Positions 35,377 through 36,790 of a stretch of DNA of 36,790 bases are shown in pieces. The position numbers were made by a program, and so were the translations under genes. Source of the stretch: Azonexaceae bacterium (GTDB lineage: Bacteria > Pseudomonadota > Gammaproteobacteria > Burkholderiales > Rhodocyclaceae). Position 1 is the first letter of the stretch; every line of letters begins with the position of its first letter. The notes beneath the pieces are model-generated. The model was given only the letters and a program-made list of their open reading frames with translations. It was not told the origin of the DNA and did not search any database. Location of the stretch: NCBI GenBank assembly GCA_009469675.1, contig SSSZ01000055.1, forward strand, positions 1 through 36,790, read 5' to 3'.

Positions 35377-35898
35377 ATGAAAAACCCGCAGATCCAACCG
35401 ACTGCGAACGAAAAGGTCATGCGCGAAAACGATTTCATCGTTTCCAAGACCGATACCAAGGGCCGCATCACCTACGGCAACGAGATATTCATCGAGTTCT
35501 CGGGTTACTCCGAGGCCGAATTGCTCGGCGCCCAGCACAATATCATCCGTCATCCCGACATGCCGCGGGGGGTCTTCAAGTTCCTCTGGGACAACATCGC
35601 CGCCGGCAACGAAGTCTTCGCCTACGTCAAGAACATGGCAAAGGACGGGAGCTTCTACTGGGTCTTCGCCAACGTCACCCCGGATTACGACGCCGCCGGC
35701 AGGATCAGCGGCTACCTGTCGGTGCGCCGGGCGCCCAAACGTTCGGCGGTGCAGGTGGTCGACGGACTCTACAGGGCGATGCTGGAAGCCGAACGCAAGG
35801 CCGGGCCGAAGGACGCCTGCGATGCTTCGCTGGCGCTGTTGGTCGGTGTATTGAAAGAAAAGGGGATGAGCTATGACGAACTCGTTCATGCGCTCTAG
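35377..35898 (+). CDS. Aer-type PAS domain protein (173 aa)
   Basis: Single PAS domain (about 18-115) of the aerotaxis-receptor type: SKTDTKGRITYGNEIFIEFS, GYSEAELLGAQHNIIRHPDM and KNMAKDGSFYWVFANVTP match Aer, which binds FAD. A helical C-terminal part follows (about 125-173). It has no transmembrane segment and no signalling domain of its own. The start ATG 35377 has AGGGAGG. Its last 26 bases overlap the chemoreceptor gene, so the two are translationally coupled, and the pair looks like an Aer receptor divided into sensor and transducer. Redox or oxygen sensing is inferred from the PAS type. Confidence 0.88.
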   Translation: MKNPQIQPTANEKVMRENDFIVSKTDTKGRITYGNEIFIEFSGYSEAELLGAQHNIIRHPDMPRGVFKFLWDNIAAGNEVFAYVKNMAKDGSFYWVFANVTPDYDAAGRISGYLSVRRAPKRSAVQVVDGLYRAMLEAERKAGPKDACDASLALLVGVLKEKGMSYDELVHAL

Positions 35899-36790
35899 GG
35901 GCGCCCTCCTGGCCCTCTGCGGCCTGTTCGCCGCGGCCGCCCTGTGGGTCTTCTGGCGCCACGGTTTCGATCTGGTGGTGGCAGTCCTCCTTGCCGTCGG
36001 CGTGTTGGTGGCGTTGGTGGTGGGGGGCGGCAGCGGCGCCGGGGGCAGCGATCCGCGCCTCGATCGCCTGCGGGAGACGGTGCAGGCGGTGGCCGCCGGC
36101 AAGGTCACCGAACGCATCGTCAATATCGGCGACAAGGACACCATCGGCCAGCTCTGCTGGGGCATCAACAACATGCTCGACCAGCTCGAGAGCTGCTTTC
36201 GCGAGCAGCAGACGGTGATGCGCATGGCCGGGGCCGGCAAGTATTTCCGCAAAGCCCAGCCGGTGGGCCTGCATGGGGTTTTCCACGACGCCCTGATGGG
36301 CACCAATCAATCCCTCGGCGTCCTCGAAAACAACGCCCGGCTGGAGCAGGATTACCGCAACGCCACCCAACGGGCCCAGGAAGAAGTCGGCCGCCTCATC
36401 AGCGCCGCGGCCCGGGGCGATTTCAGCCAGCGCATGGTCGAAGCCGACAAGGAAGGGTTTTTCCGCACCCTGGCCCAGGATCTCAACACCCTGTCAGTGA
36501 CCACCGAGCGCGGCCTGCAGGACGTCGCCGAAGTGCTGCAGGCGATCGCCGACGGCGACCTGACCCGCCGCGTCGATGCCGAATACCAGGGCATCTTCGG
36601 CCAACTGAAGGACGACGCCAATGCCACCGTGGTGCAACTGCGGGAAGTAGTCAGCCGCATCAAGATTTCCGCCGACGCCATCAACACCGCCGCCCGGGAA
36701 ATCGCCATGGGCAACGCCGACCTCTCGTCCCGTACCGAGCAGCAGGCCTCCAGCCTGGAACAGACGGCGGCGAGCATGGAAGAGTTGAAC
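35873..36790 (+). CDS. Methyl-accepting chemotaxis protein, N-terminal part (306 aa, runs off the window)
   Basis: ATG 35873 with AAGGGG seven bases upstream, overlapping the PAS gene by 26 bases in another frame. Two hydrophobic segments sit close together (about 10-20 and 25-45: FDLVVAVLLAVGVLVALVVG), so almost no periplasmic domain exists. HAMP-like units follow (VQAVAAGKVTERIVNIGDKD and VLQAIADGDLTRRVDAEYQG). The start of the methylation/signalling helices is at the right edge (MGNADLSSRTEQQASSLEQT followed by AASMEELN). The lack of a ligand domain fits a transducer taking its input from the PAS protein. The C-terminus is outside the window. Confidence 0.9.
   Translation, partial: MTNSFMRSRGALLALCGLFAAAALWVFWRHGFDLVVAVLLAVGVLVALVVGGGSGAGGSDPRLDRLRETVQAVAAGKVTERIVNIGDKDTIGQLCWGINNMLDQLESCFREQQTVMRMAGAGKYFRKAQPVGLHGVFHDALMGTNQSLGVLENNARLEQDYRNATQRAQEEVGRLISAAARGDFSQRMVEADKEGFFRTLAQDLNTLSVTTERGLQDVAEVLQAIADGDLTRRVDAEYQGIFGQLKDDANATVVQLREVVSRIKISADAINTAAREIAMGNADLSSRTEQQASSLEQTAASMEELN

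Overview
The window is GC-rich, densely coded DNA of a Gram-negative bacterium. The likeliest source is a betaproteobacterium of the Rhodocyclales type; this is an inference from gene content and codon use, not from a marker gene. There are 28 credible protein genes or gene remnants, no RNA genes and no CRISPR array. No gene-free stretch exceeds 300 bases; the longest is the 289-base divergent region at 8966-9254. Long antisense open frames are an effect of the high GC content and were discarded.

Layout. (1) 1-107: tail of a broken reading frame resembling the N-terminus of an IS256-family transposase. (2) 149-8965, minus strand: a five-gene block encoding four exported di-haem c-type cytochromes (867, 700, 505 and 491 aa) and one lipoprotein. 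Its promoter region carries an inverted repeat. (3) 9255-10511: an AGE-family (N-acylglucosamine 2-epimerase-like) protein with a lipoprotein-type N-terminus. (4) 10518-18679: a copper/silver island. It holds a DUF411 protein, the cusC-cusB-cusA tripartite efflux pump, a His-tailed monohaem cytochrome, a divergent CusR/CopR-type response regulator, and only the first 67 residues of the sensor kinase. Three copies of a CopR-box-like site (reading CTGACA-N5-GTAAT on one strand) lie in this island. (5) 18852-21158: a fusion of cNMP-binding-like, acetate kinase and PduL phosphotransacylase domains, with several kinase active-site residues replaced. (6) 21340-23381: a second, complete response regulator/sensor kinase pair paralogous to the broken one. 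(7) 23500-27920: small poorly known genes (four-helix membrane protein, EF-hand protein, glycine-rich protein, DUF302, YceH, lipoprotein). (8) 28036-29442: a divergent FolE-like protein and a decayed restriction-modification locus that has lost the 5' ends of both genes. (9) 29436-35224: an AraC regulator divergent from icmF (fused isobutyryl-CoA mutase), then a Leu/Ile/Val-type binding protein. (10) 35377 to the end: an Aer-type PAS protein overlapping a chemoreceptor gene that runs off the window.

How it fits together. The copper island is a coherent periplasmic copper-export unit whose own sensor is broken; the intact paralogous sensor 3.3 kb away may stand in for it. IcmF, the AraC regulator and the branched-chain amino-acid binding protein suggest short branched acyl-CoA metabolism. 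The fusion enzyme points to acyl-CoA/acyl-phosphate chemistry, perhaps with a regulatory rather than catalytic kinase domain. A ~104-bp palindromic repeat occurs twice, each copy starting on the last base of a stop codon. The least explained systems are the di-haem cytochrome block and the degenerate three-domain fusion.
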